Both the position numbers and the translations under genes were made by a program. The notes beneath the pieces were generated by a model. That model was not told the DNA's origin, made no database searches, and worked only from the letters and a program-made list of their open reading frames with translations. Shown here one piece after another: positions 35,574 to 45,999 of a DNA stretch of 64,000 nucleotides (positions within the stretch are counted from its first letter, which is position 1; each line of letters begins with the position of its first letter). The stretch covers positions 1 through 64,000 of the forward strand of contig QVRM01006579.1 of the NCBI GenBank assembly GCA_003439945.1, read 5' to 3'. The DNA is from Dermanyssus gallinae (lineage: Eukaryota > Arthropoda > Arachnida > Mesostigmata > Dermanyssidae).

Positions 35574-35642
<69 letters not shown>
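35574..35642. repeat. (AT)n microsatellite
   Basis: Long pure AT array. Confidence 0.95.
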
Positions 35643-35649
<7 letters not shown>

Positions 35650-35725
35650 TTTATATAATGTATTATTTAATTGTAGGGTTACAGCATATATATAGGGGGA
35701 CAAATTTTTTTCACCCTGTTATGAG

Positions 35726-36433
35726 TTAAATAAAATTTGTATGAGCATCTTCCAAAAAAAAAATATATATATATATTATGCCTGCAAACGATTTTATGTC
35801 CTTACACGCCATACAAAAGCCGAACCCGTGTAGAACAATCGCCGATAGAAGGTCCAACTTTGTTGTTTGTCTGTCTGTCAATCCGTCCACCGAGAGCAGG
35901 CACCTCCTGCTGAGGTACAGCAAGGTGAAATTGGCAGAGTTGATTGGTAGAGGCAGTCGCGACAAACACAACAAATGTATTTGCCATACATTCGACATTT
36001 TCTCGACAAACAATTTCGACAATTTGACTGTTCCACCTTGGTGGATCGGCATCTTGCTGCCAGACTGACATTGCTCGCCGCCCATAGCTTCAACGTCATG
36101 ACCCGTCGTCTGGTTCCGATCCATCCCTCGATCGCTCGGATCCTTCGTTGAGTCGCTGGGTCGCTCGCGGGCCGCTCGATGCCTGCCGCGTGTATGAACG
36201 CTATGACGGACGACGCGTTGAGTCTTATGGTGGTAGCTAGAAGCCGCAGCAGCAGCAGCACCACCATCATCATCATTATCAATCATTGACTGCCGTAACA
36301 ATCGTACAAGTCGTATGAGCAATAAACCATCACCAACCACTGCTGTTAGACGCTTGTGATTCGCCAACTGCCCACCGATCATCGGGTCACCCATACACCT
36401 TCTCTCTGTCTGTCTGTCTGTCCACCATCCCAA
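35726..36433 (-). other. unassigned 235-codon open frame
   Basis: The longest minus ORF outside recognised elements. It contains short Asp and Ala runs from GAT/GCT triplets, a basic Arg-rich middle and TDRQT repeats from a GTCT microsatellite at both ends. The ends are clearly repeat-derived; the middle (35800-36200) has ordinary composition, but I see no domain. Plus-strand 35778-36068 is open too. Confidence 0.2.
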
Positions 36434-36619
36434 TAGGTATGGCTAATTAGGAAGAGGCCAATGGAATGGTTTCTCGAGCCGCCTAATAGACACAGGAGAT
36501 CGGCTGGCCATGCCCAATGTGCCGGAGGCGATCAGGAGCTGAGGTCGATCACCAGTGTCATGTAGCGATCCGTAGCAAGCCGTGGCCAGTGGTTGGCGAG
36601 GGACAGGAACAACAACTGC

Positions 36620-37320
36620 GGCATCATCATCATCAGCATCACCATCACCACCCCCCTACCACAACCCCCACCATCACCACTACCACCACCACCACCACCA
36701 CTATCGTCACTAACACAATCACCACCGCATATATATTGGCGGCCAGATCCATACGTTGATCTATACGATTGATACGTTGATCGGCAAACCATTAAGGAAT
36801 GGGGACGACAGCATGAGGCGCTATGCTCGCTGGTATGGCGCCATGCTTGGCAACATAGGAACATAGCAGCGGCAGCAGCAGCAGTAGTGGGGGAAGGGGT
36901 TGACGGCAGCCGTAATGTTAGGACGATATACTAAATGTACACAGCGGTACACCAGACCCGATGAACCTCGTCGAGCCTCGGAAGAGATCATTGCTACTGA
37001 TGCGACCACAATCATAGCTGGCCTATTAAGCAATAGCGGGGCAGTTAGGGGCGTGCTGCTGCTGGTAGGGCTAAGTCAGTGTGTGTGTGTGTGTCTTTAA
37101 ATGAAAGATTTTTTGTTGGTGAACTCGGATTTTTCTCTAACAAGGACGACGACAATTGAGATAACAACAACAGCAGCAGCAGCAACAACAACAACAACAA
37201 TAGCAACAACAACAACAAACTACAACAGCAACGACAGCAACAACAACAATAGCAACGACAGCACAATAACAATAGCAACGACAACAACAATAGCAACGAC
37301 GACGATGATGTTGACGTAGA
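36620..37320. repeat. CAC and CAA/CAG triplet arrays
   Basis: CAT/CAC/ACC triplets at 36620-36735 and CAA/CAG/GAC triplets at 37150-37310, with a (GT)n run at 37079-37092. Predicted His/Thr/Asn or Leu/Cys-rich peptides are repeat translations. Confidence 0.85.
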
Positions 37321-38129
37321 CAAAACAGTCGTTGTCTTCTCACGCAGTATGAATCTGTGCGCACTGTTATGGGACAATATATTTGTGTTCTTGCTGCTCG
37401 CTGTTCTCTAGTTGGGCGCGTCAGTAAATTAAATAGCGACCCTCGATCGTGACATTATTTGCCCTGCTCGCGCAGGTACTTCCACTGTTACGACTAGCTA
37501 CGAGGGCAATTGCGAGGGCGTCGGCTGGTGCCTCTGCTGCTGCTGCTGATGTTGGTGTTAAAGTTCCGTAAAGCAGGTTGCCAAGGCTAGAGATAGTCAT
37601 TGCAGACCGACGACCCATAGCGCAGTGCAAAGCTCGCAAAAGAAGCAAACACATACATTTAACGGAACAAACAAAACTACCGCTCGCTGTCACCGCCATT
37701 AAAGAGCATCGTACTTCGAAATGCTTCACGATGAGGAAGCATTCGTAGAACGCGCCAACAACAAACACGTTTAGGGATCGCGAAGCAGTGAGAACGATAG
37801 CAGCAGGCTCAGCAATACGTGTGTGCCTAGTAAAAGAATTCAACTGTGCGGAATTTGATACTACATAGTTACGAATGTGCTGTATACTGCAAGCTCTACG
37901 CCTTCCTCCCTCCCTCCCTCCGTCCGTATGGGTGTGCATCTGTGTGACGCATCATGACGCATCATCACCCAAATTCGTATGAAATTTGGCCGATTTTTGT
38001 GGATTGCGTTATTAGCTGGATGTGTTAGCGTCACCGAACACACAAGGCATTCAAGTTACGGCGGAAAAGTGCTCTTTCGGACGGATTCTCCGCGAAACAG
38101 AGACTAAAGCCGAAACGAGTTGAAACTGG
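37321..38129. other. no supported gene
   Basis: A 172-codon minus ORF (37421-37939) spans this segment without a recognised domain; a (CCTC)n run lies at 37906-37922. Confidence 0.4.
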
Positions 38130-38870
38130 CTGTTAACGCCGTGTTATGGATGGACAACTGTGATGTGTGATTAGTAGAACAACTGTAAATACTGTGTCGT
38201 GACCCCTAAGTATAATTCTAAACGCCTGTCCATATTTATCACCACCTTTGTCCTTTTTCTGTCTATACATCTGTCTAGATGTATGTTCACGTATCATGTA
38301 TAATATGACTAAACCCGCGTGCACCTAAGTCCGTTGTCATGAGTGTCCTGTAATAGAGTCCCGATCTCTTTTCGCTGCCGTTGCTCTGCTGCCAGAAAGA
38401 GAAAGGCAGGGCGCGAAAGACGTCAGGGGAGCAAGAAAGAAGGAAATCAAAAAGCAACGAGATGAGTAGGATCGTACTCATCCAGCTAATGGTCAGTCTG
38501 GAGTTGGGCCAACTGTGCCTTGCGCAGTGGGATCTTCTGCCGAGTCCAAACCAGGATCCCGCGCGGGGCACGTTCGTGATCGCCACCGGCAAAATGAACA
38601 TCACCGTCAACCGGAGCCCGTTTGAAGAACGCCGGGTAGGTCTCGAGAATACACTTGTTGCTTTTCGGCTGGCTCGTTAGGCTCGTAGGTTTGCTTGCCC
38701 TTACATTGCATTTGAGATGAACAGAAAGCTAGCAATATAGAGTAGGATACAATTATTCTTGGATAGCGATACTGCCAAGGTCTGATCGGGTGTTCTCTAC
38801 GGCAGAGAGAAATGCTAGTTCACTTCTATTCTTTGCTAACTAAATGGTATCAACTGTACTCTTTGTCTTT
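38130..38870. repeat. duplicated block, copy A (5' part)
   Basis: Aligns over hundreds of bases with 45075-45790: GTAAATACTGTG, GATCGTACTCATCCAGCTAA, CACCGGCAAAATGA/CCCCGGCAAAATGA, and GGCAATATAGAGTAGG/GCAATATAGAGTAGG. The similarity continues through the reverse-transcriptase segment (39.9-40.74 against 46.0-46.77 kb), with extra sequence in this copy. Confidence 0.85.
38462..38629 (+). CDS. candidate signal-peptide exon in duplicated block A
   Basis: From the ATG at 38462 the frame reads MSRIVLIQLMVSLELGQLCL, then AQWDLLPSPNQDPARGTFVI and ATGKMNITVNRSPFEE. A hydrophobic start, a possible Ala-Gln cleavage region and an NIT sequon give a secreted-protein look. A donor-like CGCCGG|GTAGGT lies at 38636. 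The equivalent in block B (45401-45570) has an in-frame TAG after the hydrophobic part and has lost the donor-like GT, so it would be a broken copy. No family is recognised. The block may simply be the flank of the repeat, in which case this is chance. Confidence 0.22.
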
Positions 38871-38929
38871 TATATGAAGTAATGTACTCTATGTAAGGTC
38901 GTTTATCTATATACTTAATATATAATTAT

Positions 38930-39375
38930 CTGTATACATTATCAGCTCATTTGGTGAACACAGTACTTAGGCAAAATGGATCAATTCACTGTCGCCGTTT
39001 TCGATATCACCGCCCGTAGGCATTTCTGTTTGAATATGAAAAGTTGCTCATAGCAATGTTATATATAAGACACTGTTCTGCACGCATAGGCTATGACTTC
39101 TTATAACAAAAACAATTCGAAAAACGGCGTAATTGTGCAGTATTTAGGATCTACGTACTCTGTGTACATTGTCCGTTAATTTGGTGAATACGTAAGCAAG
39201 ATAAGCCTAATCACTGCCACCGTTTTCGACATTACCGCACTTATGTTTTCCACTTTAAAAAAATTGCAAGTTATATACAAGATACTGTTCTGCACACATA
39301 GGCTATGACTTCTTGTAGCAAAAACAATTTGAAAAATGGCGTAATTTTGCAGTGTGTAGGATCTACATACCCCAA
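38930..39375. repeat. tandem duplication of about 235 bp, diverged
   Basis: 38935-39165 and 39170-39375 share TTGGTGAA, CACTG(T/C)CGCCGTTTTCGA, GATACTGTTCTGCAC/GACACTGTTCTGCAC, ATAGGCTATGACTTCTT and GTGTAGGATCTAC-type endings. Divergence is visible at many positions, so it is not recent. Confidence 0.85.
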
Positions 39376-39559
39376 AAAGAATTATGAACTACAACATTTA
39401 AAGTAAACATGGCTTTAATCCAATAAGGTAACAAGTCTTTCCTTTGTACAGAAATCGCGTTGTCTTGATAAAAACTTGAAAAGTTTGCTCCCTTGTCTCT
39501 GTTTTTTTTTTGAGTTTTTTTATAATCGCAGCCGTCAACAGCCTCTTAGAGAGCTTCTT

Positions 39560-40740
39560 CACGATGTCGTCGCGTGAGTCTGAACTCGAGGACCCTCAGC
39601 TCACCCTCGTAGAGTGGCCACCGTACTGGAATAAAGGCGAAGCAAAAGCACAATCTGAAATAATTCCATTGTTTTACATCTTATGGGCTAATTTTAGATG
39701 TCAGATGGTCAAATCTGAGAAGCTAGAGCTTGGTGTACCGCGGGGGTCAAAACCGCACAACAAAGTAAAACAACTAGGGCTTTAATTGCGTCACTCTGAA
39801 CGACTCTGAGCTTGTCTAGGGTCGTTGAGTACATGGGCCCCATTCACTAATTCTGTAGGTTAGAATTGGCTCCAGAAATGCGTTGTAGACACGCGCCAGA
39901 AGGTCCCGCAAGGCCTAGGTGTTCCTTAAACTAACGAGCAAGGACATGACGCCGTAGTAAATCTAGACGCTTGACCTCAACTTACTGTCCCATTTTATAC
40001 GTTCGTAAAGCATAATGGCAAAGCATATCGCCTTAGAGCTGAGAGGGTTAGTCCGAGGCCTATTCGAAGGGAAATATTACCTTCTTTCAATTTCTGTCTC
40101 GATACCCGTTGTGGGATGTGCTTAATGAACAATATCGCTCGTGTCGGCTCAACTACAAGACCATATCGTTAAAGCAAAGATGTGATATTTTCTTTTTCGG
40201 TTTTACGCGCTAAAGATTATGTGAATTCTTAGGTAATTGGGTGTGAGACATGGAACAAAAAAGTGGTGTCATCTGCATAGGCGATTGGGCGGCAATCTAC
40301 GTATTTCTCTATGCCTTGCCGGATGAAATTTATGTAGATAATGAAAATAAATAGTCCAAAAACAGAGCCATGGGGCGTGCTAGTGGACTCAATTCCCGTC
40401 ACACCTCAAAGCTACTAGCGCCACAAATGACCTCCGTCCATAAAGATACGATCTAAGCCAAGATATTGCTTGATGCGCAACTGGTGCGCAGCTCAGTTGT
40501 TAAAGCATCTTACAAAACATAGAGTGGTCGAGGCAGTTACACGCTTCAATTGTGCCAAAAAAAAGTACCGAGGTACATGTTTTTATATTTCGTAGCGTTA
40601 ACGGTCTCCCACCCAATACCAACTCATTAATAAGCTGTGCCTTTCCAAAGCAAAATTGATTTTTAAAAAGTTCAAACCGTTCAGATGAAAAACGTATTGT
40701 TGCAGAATATGGCGACCATATCCAAACAAGCATATCTATT
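39560..40740 (-). pseudogene. L2/Jockey-like reverse transcriptase, decayed (block A)
   Basis: In minus orientation: NQFCFGK and CNCLDHSMF (fingers/palm, 40500-40680); a PHGSVFGLFIFIIYIN motif corresponding to the family PQGSVLGPLLFLIYIND (about 40320-40385); the catalytic AYADDTTFLF (about 40257-40286); then an NAFLEPILTY-ISEWG thumb segment (about 39835-39885). Stops and frameshifts are frequent. An endonuclease piece lies just upstream (40749-41100), with an internal deletion between them. Confidence 0.8.
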
Positions 40741-40748
40741 AAATAGGC

Positions 40749-41100
40749 TCATTTCAATTTTTTACGCAGACTATTAAGACGAATGATAATAATGATGGCC
40801 GGTTCAGTGTCATGGCTAGCTAGTCCAGAGCAGTATTTAGGACTTACAGCATCGTCACCCAAAATACTAATGTTGAGGTCGCCCAGGAGTACACAGAGCA
40901 TATCCCCAGTCGTCACAAGATACTCGAAGATATTCATTAAAGTGTCGGCTAACCGGAGTAACGTCATTGGAGCACACTTCGACGAGTTTGCCATGAAAAC
41001 CAGGGCCTGTATTTCCACCGGACCGGCACACATATTAGTGTAGCGTCGTATGTTATGCAAAGGGCGTCAAGTCCACAAGCCAGGTTTCACCCAACACCAC
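40749..41100 (-). pseudogene. AP-endonuclease domain fragment of the same L2/Jockey-like element
   Basis: The open minus frame 40749-41060 shows YTNMCAGPVEIQALVFM, then NIFEYLVTTGDMLCVLLGDL and NISILGDDAVSP. The LLGDLNI motif is the conserved GDxN block of the EEP endonuclease found in non-LTR elements. The N-terminal and C-terminal ends of the domain are lost. Confidence 0.7.
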
Positions 41101-41423
41101 AACATTCATTCCAAACGCAAGCTCTCTATAAGGAACATAATCAATGGAAATCTGTGTTTTGAAGAAAAAATCATTTGCTCCTTCATGTGTTCACCACTTT
41201 GCCAACGTCTGATGACTGCAAAACCCAAGAATTTGATGAACTGTTAAATGTGCGTTGGTGGAGAGCTGACTTTTCTGCTCTTCTCGGCAGTATCTACACT
41301 GCCGGCGCCACACAAGGAGCCATCTTCGGAAAGGGCAGAACCAGCCAGATAAGTTCCAGGTTGTACAGTAATTCATTCATTCATTCATTCATGATTTATT
41401 CACCATAGAATTGGTAGTTACAG

Positions 41424-42172
41424 TCACAATACAACAGTGTGGTCTGACATTATATAATCAACTCTGGCTGTTAGGGAGGTTCCAACAATTTCCTTACATA
41501 CAAGCATGTGGTACCGCCCAATATCGGACTGTCCACAAAAACTACATACGCATTCTTCAATAGTAAAACAATTTGGCTTCATGCACATAAAATGGTGGTA
41601 TCCGTGCCATGTCGTTCGGCACACAATTGTGCGATTCCGTTGGCGGCTTCCTTTCCATTTATCAGAAAAAAATGCTGGGCCATCAGTGTAGTTTTCAATG
41701 GCAACCTGTATGTTTCTTGATTCTCTGAATGTTCGGTAGGGGTCCAATGCTTCTGAGTTGAACGGACCTTGTTGAGAAACAAGTCTTCCGTGAGTGTTCT
41801 TTCTCGGCACAGTTCTAAGGCTAGTGTGGCAGATGCGTTTTCAGGCAGTCCCAATATGCGTTTGACGGAGCAAGACTTCACTCTATCTAGGACTTTTAAA
41901 TCACTCAGTGTCAAATGCGGTGCTATGGCGGGTAGACAATATGTTATGGTCGGGAGAAGTTTGATTTTGAAACAGTTCATTGCTGTTTTTAGGTCTACGT
42001 CGCGTAGATCTCCTAGTAAGGTGATTGTGGCCGCCGCTTTTGCCCGTACTCCGTCAACATGTGTACTAAATGAGGGCCTTGGGGTTAGGATAACCCTTAG
42101 GTAAGTGAAGCTGTTGACCACCTCAAGCACTCTCTCGTTTATTTTCAAGCGATGATCTCTAGCAGCATATGA
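41424..42172 (-). pseudogene. CR1-like RT thumb and C-terminal zinc knuckle
   Basis: This continues the RT frame after a single TGA (42173-42175). It has NSFTYLRVILTPR (FTYLG-type start of thumb), KLLPTITYCLPAIAPHL, LDRVKSCSVKRILGLPE and helical sequence to about 41580. A frameshift near 41590 then moves to the frame of 41424-41810, which carries WHGYHHF and CVCSFCGQSDIGRYHMLVC, a C-x-C-x2-C-x6-H-x4-C type knuckle. The same knuckle pattern is seen in the four related fragments in the window. Confidence 0.85.
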
Positions 42173-42871
42173 TCATCCTCTGCTGAAACGCATTACCTTT
42201 GTTTTATCTGTGTTGATCGAGAGTTTGTCCTGTTCACACCATTGTGCAGTCTCGTTGAGATAAAACTGAAGATGATTTCGGGATTTTGCTAGGATAACCA
42301 AGTCATCTGCATAGAAAGCGTGTGGGGCTTTGAGACCACGGAGCAGATCCGAGAGTCCAGTCACGTACAGAATGAAAAGGAAAGGACTAGCTGAGTCTCC
42401 TTGGGCCACTCCGATTGTTTGTGTTACGGGTTCTTGTACGTAGTGATCGCCGTTTTTAATCGTTATGACGTTATATGGTAGAATGTCATGTAAAATGTTA
42501 AAAGTTGCTCCCTTTATGTCAAAACTTGATCGTAGAGTGTTCAGCAGACAGTCCCTTGGAAGACAATCGAATGCAGTTTTAAAATCAATAAAAGCAGCGT
42601 ATGTCATTTCGTTCACTGAGCGGCGATATGATACATGTTTCACTACAAATAAGACCGCATCTGACGTAGACCGTCCCCGTAGAAAGCCATATTGCTCCGG
42701 CGGGACCTTCTCCTCGGTGGCCGAGTACAGCCTGTTAACGATTAGCGATGTTAGAATCTTATAGAGCACGCTTGTGAGTGCGATGCCTCTATAGTTTCTC
42801 GGGTCAGTTGGATCTCCTTTCGCTTGAAGATAGGCTGCAGAAAGCTCTGGACCATTTAATTGTTCTTTCAA
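42173..42871 (-). pseudogene. CR1-like reverse transcriptase (fingers and palm)
   Basis: About 232 open codons. Motifs in order: GDPTDPRNYRGIAL, PPEQYGFLRGRSTSDAV, YAAFIDFKTAFDCLPRDCL, QTIGVAQGDSASPFLFILYV, the catalytic FYADDLVILA, and QDKLSINTDKTKVM. All RT motifs are intact, including both aspartates of YADD. Missing are the residues normally linking the endonuclease to the GDP-NYRGI motif (about 100 or more residues in related elements), so a deletion here also shifted the frame relative to the endonuclease. Confidence 0.95.
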
Positions 42872-43661
42872 TTTCGTTCACGTCGTTGCTGTGTTCAGCT
42901 AGCTGTAATGCTTGTTCCAATAGGTGGTTGTTTAGTGAGCGGTGGACGTGCTTAATTTGGGACGTGACCACACGTTGTTTGCGATGCAGTTTGAACTCGA
43001 TCTGAGAATGTTTACGATGAGCCGATGGGCGGATAGTGATGTCAAATATAGTATCTGTCGTCTGTGACACTGATGAGAGAATAATATCAACCGCGCTGTA
43101 TCCATTCCAACTAATATATGTAGGCTCTGAATAATTACTGTGGATGGCCAGTCCAAGCTCGTCAATTCCTGTTTTAAAACTCACTTTTCTAAAACTTTCT
43201 TTTGTCAAATCACAATTAAAATCTCCACCTATTACTACATTTTTATTCGCATCTGTGCAAAGTCCCATACAGTCGCCAATGTCCTGTATCACTTGATCTA
43301 CCGCCTTTTCAGGCGGGCTATAAATACAGATTAAGTAATAATCGGTGAGCTCTAGTACAATGTGTCTGGCAGTGCTATGAAGAAGCTTGGCATTCTCCGT
43401 TGTTCTTACTCCTATACATACGCCCCATTTTGGTCTTCCTCGTCCCTCCGGCTTAATTGCCAGTCCGTGAAATACTTTGTGGTGGGGGAAGGGGGTTTTC
43501 GTGGGGTCTGTTTCGAAGGTTTCCGTTAAGAGCAATATGTCGTATTTGCTAAATATGTTCTCTCCTGTTGTTCGATATAATTGGTTGAGAGATTCGACAT
43601 TCCATAGCAGACATTTCGATGGAGCTGTTTTGTGTTCTTGGGGTGTTGGCTGGCTATTTTG
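42804..43661 (-). pseudogene. CR1-like ORF2 N-terminus: AP endonuclease domain
   Basis: The frame begins directly after the ORF1 stop (TGA 43664-43662) with no further stop until 42804. It starts with KCLLWNVESLNQLYRTTGEN (N-terminal EEP motif with the Asn), then ILLLTETFETDP (catalytic Glu), LICIYSPPEKA, NVVIGGDFNCDL (GDFN) and a C-terminal HRKHSQIEFKL (SDH-like His region). The domain looks complete at about 225 residues. It would nick target DNA to prime reverse transcription. It runs into the deletion junction at 42804-42871. Confidence 0.9.
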
Positions 43662-44669
43662 TCATTGATTTGTCTCCATTTCTTTGTTTTCACTGTGATC
43701 GTCCTCCACGCTTGCCCTGTATCGTTTGGCGCCAATGCTCGCACCCACTTCGTGCACTGCGCTGGACACTCTATATTGGTGTAACTGGCCGCGGTACGGG
43801 CGGAAGTGAATGCCGTCTGGCCAGACGGACGGGTCTAGTAGTTCATTGAATCTATTTGCAGCTACCGGCACGTGATAGCTGTTGTAATACTCCTGGTTCA
43901 TGCCAGCAAGTTTTGTCACTTTCACTTCTGTGTCTGCCCCTATTATTCGACATACATACTCTTTGATCGCGTCCGCAGAGTGTGACAGTTCTACGCGGCT
44001 AACAAAGAGTGCTTTAACACGCGGAGGATCTGGTACGCTATGTGCTTCTACAGCTCTTAGCTGAGTCATTTTGTTCGTGCCGGTCGTAACGTGCATTTTA
44101 CGTCCGCCTTTTCCGACTGTGTGCCAGGGAGGGTTGTGTGGAGTATGCACTTCGTTTGGTGTGCCGACGACGTTGTAGTGTTGGCTGCTATTAAAACGGA
44201 GACGCCATGGAGTAGGCACGTCGCGCTTCGAACGTAACTGCACGTTTTGTTGCTGTTGCTGCTGCTTCGGTTGGTATCTGTTGATAGTCGGTTGGTTGGA
44301 TCGGTGGTCAGCTGTTTTTAGTGTTGTTAGTGCTGTGCTACTTTTGCCCAGGATCTTCCTTGTAAAGTCGTCGATTTGTTTCCTGAGTGCCTGAAGTTCC
44401 GCTAGGCACTTGCACGGTGTGGTGCTGGCTGGAGTAGTGTTTTTGGCAACGTGCAAGGAGACCTCTCGCCAGAAGCATGACTTGCAGTTTGTGCTGTTAT
44501 TTTCCGGTATCTGAAAGGAACAGTGTGTGTGCAACGGTTTGTTACAACCCTCACACACAGTACGTTCTCTAATCTGAAGGATTTGTCCACCGCAGGTAGT
44601 GCAGGGAGGTCCGGGGTTCGTTTCGATATCCCCACACAAAAGCAACAGTGCTAGTAGCGCGGGACTTCA
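43662..44669 (-). CDS. CR1-like ORF1: 2A-like peptide, PHD finger, coiled coil and C-terminal domain
   Basis: Open from just after a TGA (44669-44667) to TGA 43664-43662, about 335 codons with no ATG near the start. The N-terminus is ALLALLLLCGDIETNPGPP: a Leu-rich run and a 2A-type GDIETNPGP (44633-44607). Next is a C4HC3 PHD finger: counting from the Leu codon at 44645, Cys 15, 18, 31, 34, His 39, Cys 42, 54, 57. A short coiled coil follows (ELQALRKQIDDFTRKIL), then a Gln run and a C-terminal domain (ALFVSRVELSHSADAIKEYV ... LLDPSVWPDGIHFRPYRG) seen in CR1/L2-type ORF1 proteins. PHD fingers in CR1-like ORF1 are known. The true start may lie upstream across a frameshift, because 44947-44700 is open in another frame. 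Confidence 0.85.
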
Positions 44670-45074
44670 CAGGCCAGTGCCGGGGTGGGTGAATGGACAG
44701 ACTCACCATGCTCAGTAGTGAATCCTGTAGTTGGGGTCTCAGTGATAGTCTATATAGAGTGTAGGGGTTGTCACCATCGCGTACTGACTCGTACTGTCTG
44801 TTAACGGTCCAATTTTGGGTACAAATGTAAAATACCATCAGAGCGCACAGAAAACGCGCCCGCACGGGCGTCGCCATCTTGAAGACTGTAATATGTACAG
44901 TAATAATATTGGTACTGCAAAGAGGTTGAGTTGTTATTGCGGCCACAGAAGTAGTGCGACCTAGTTACCCGTCTATCTCTCAATCAGCCACTTCGTCACA
45001 GGACAAGCCGAAGTTCTGTACGAGAAGGACAATGATCGTAAGTAGATCGTTGTGTTGTAGTAGCTAGATCGCCA

Positions 45075-45790
45075 GAAAATGGCTTTATCTGTAATTTGCC
45101 ACTAGTAGGAGAACTGTAAATACTGTGTTTATACCCCTGAATATAATTCCGTCAATCGACCTTTCATATACTTGTGCCTCTTTTATGTCCATAAATGTAT
45201 ACAGATGTACATTCACGTATATACGCACATTATTAAGTCCACGTGCAATTAAAGTTGCGTCTGTCTTTCGTATCCTGTAAAAGGCTCCGTTTCCGTTTTT
45301 GCTTCCGTTTCTTTCCGTTTTTGTTCTCCGGGGAGAAAGACAGACAGAGAGAGAGAGAGACGTCAGGGGAGTATGAAAGAATAAGATCGAAAAGCTGCGA
45401 GATGACAAGGATCGTACTCATCCAGCTAATGGCCAGTCTGAAGCTGGAGGGCCGACTGTATCTTGTGCAGTAGGATCTCTTGTCGAGTCGAAACCAGGAC
45501 CCGTGTGAGACACGTTCGTAATCGCCCCCGGCAAAATGAGCATCACCGTCCACCGGAGCCCGTTTGATAAACGGCTGGTTTGCTCGAAGAATAGGTTTGT
45601 TACTTTTAGGTTGGTTCGTTAGGGGACACTTGCTTGCCCTTTACACATAATATTGCAATACAGAGAGCTGGCAATATAGAGTAGGCTAAGTAGGATTCAT
45701 GCTTGCAGCAATATTGCTAAGGTCGTGTTAAACGCTCTTCAAAGCAGAGAGGAATGCTGAGTTTTTTATAGATTTTTCTTTGTCTTCTTG
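45075..45790. repeat. duplicated block, copy B (5' part)
   Basis: Diverged copy of 38130-38870 in the same orientation. It has an in-frame TAG at the position equivalent to the AQWDL codons of copy A. A (GA)n run sits at 45342-45360. Confidence 0.85.
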
Positions 45791-45999
45791 CTGACCACTT
45801 CCACCTTTTATCTGTGTATCTAAATTAAAGCAAATATATTTCGGTTTCCGCGTGACTTTTTATAATAGGTACTTTGTACCTAAGGAAGAAAATAAGTCTT
45901 TAATAGGTATTGTATTGGCAAACCGCATTGGCTAGTTGGTGAATCGCTCAGCTAAGAGCGCCGCGCTAATGTTATTGTTTGAATATGGAAAATTTGCCC

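Larger units (their letters stand above)
41371..44980 (-). mobile_element. nearly full-length CR1-like non-LTR retrotransposon with 2A-PHD ORF1
   Basis: Order on the minus strand: 2A-like peptide, PHD finger and ORF1 C-terminal domain (44669-43662), AP endonuclease (43661-42804), reverse transcriptase (42871-42173), thumb and zinc knuckle (42172-41424), and a 3' tail of (TGAA)n (plus-strand 41373-41392). The 5' limit is uncertain; block B of the host duplication begins near 45075. The element is dead: one deletion/frameshift between EN and RT, one TGA after the palm, and one frameshift before the knuckle. Related fragments lie at 7.1, 11.5, 27.1 and 59.1 kb. Confidence 0.9.

Noticed and set aside
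41769..43005. Plus-strand ORFs across the CR1-like reverse transcriptase
   Set aside because: They are antisense shadows of the RT and endonuclease frames.
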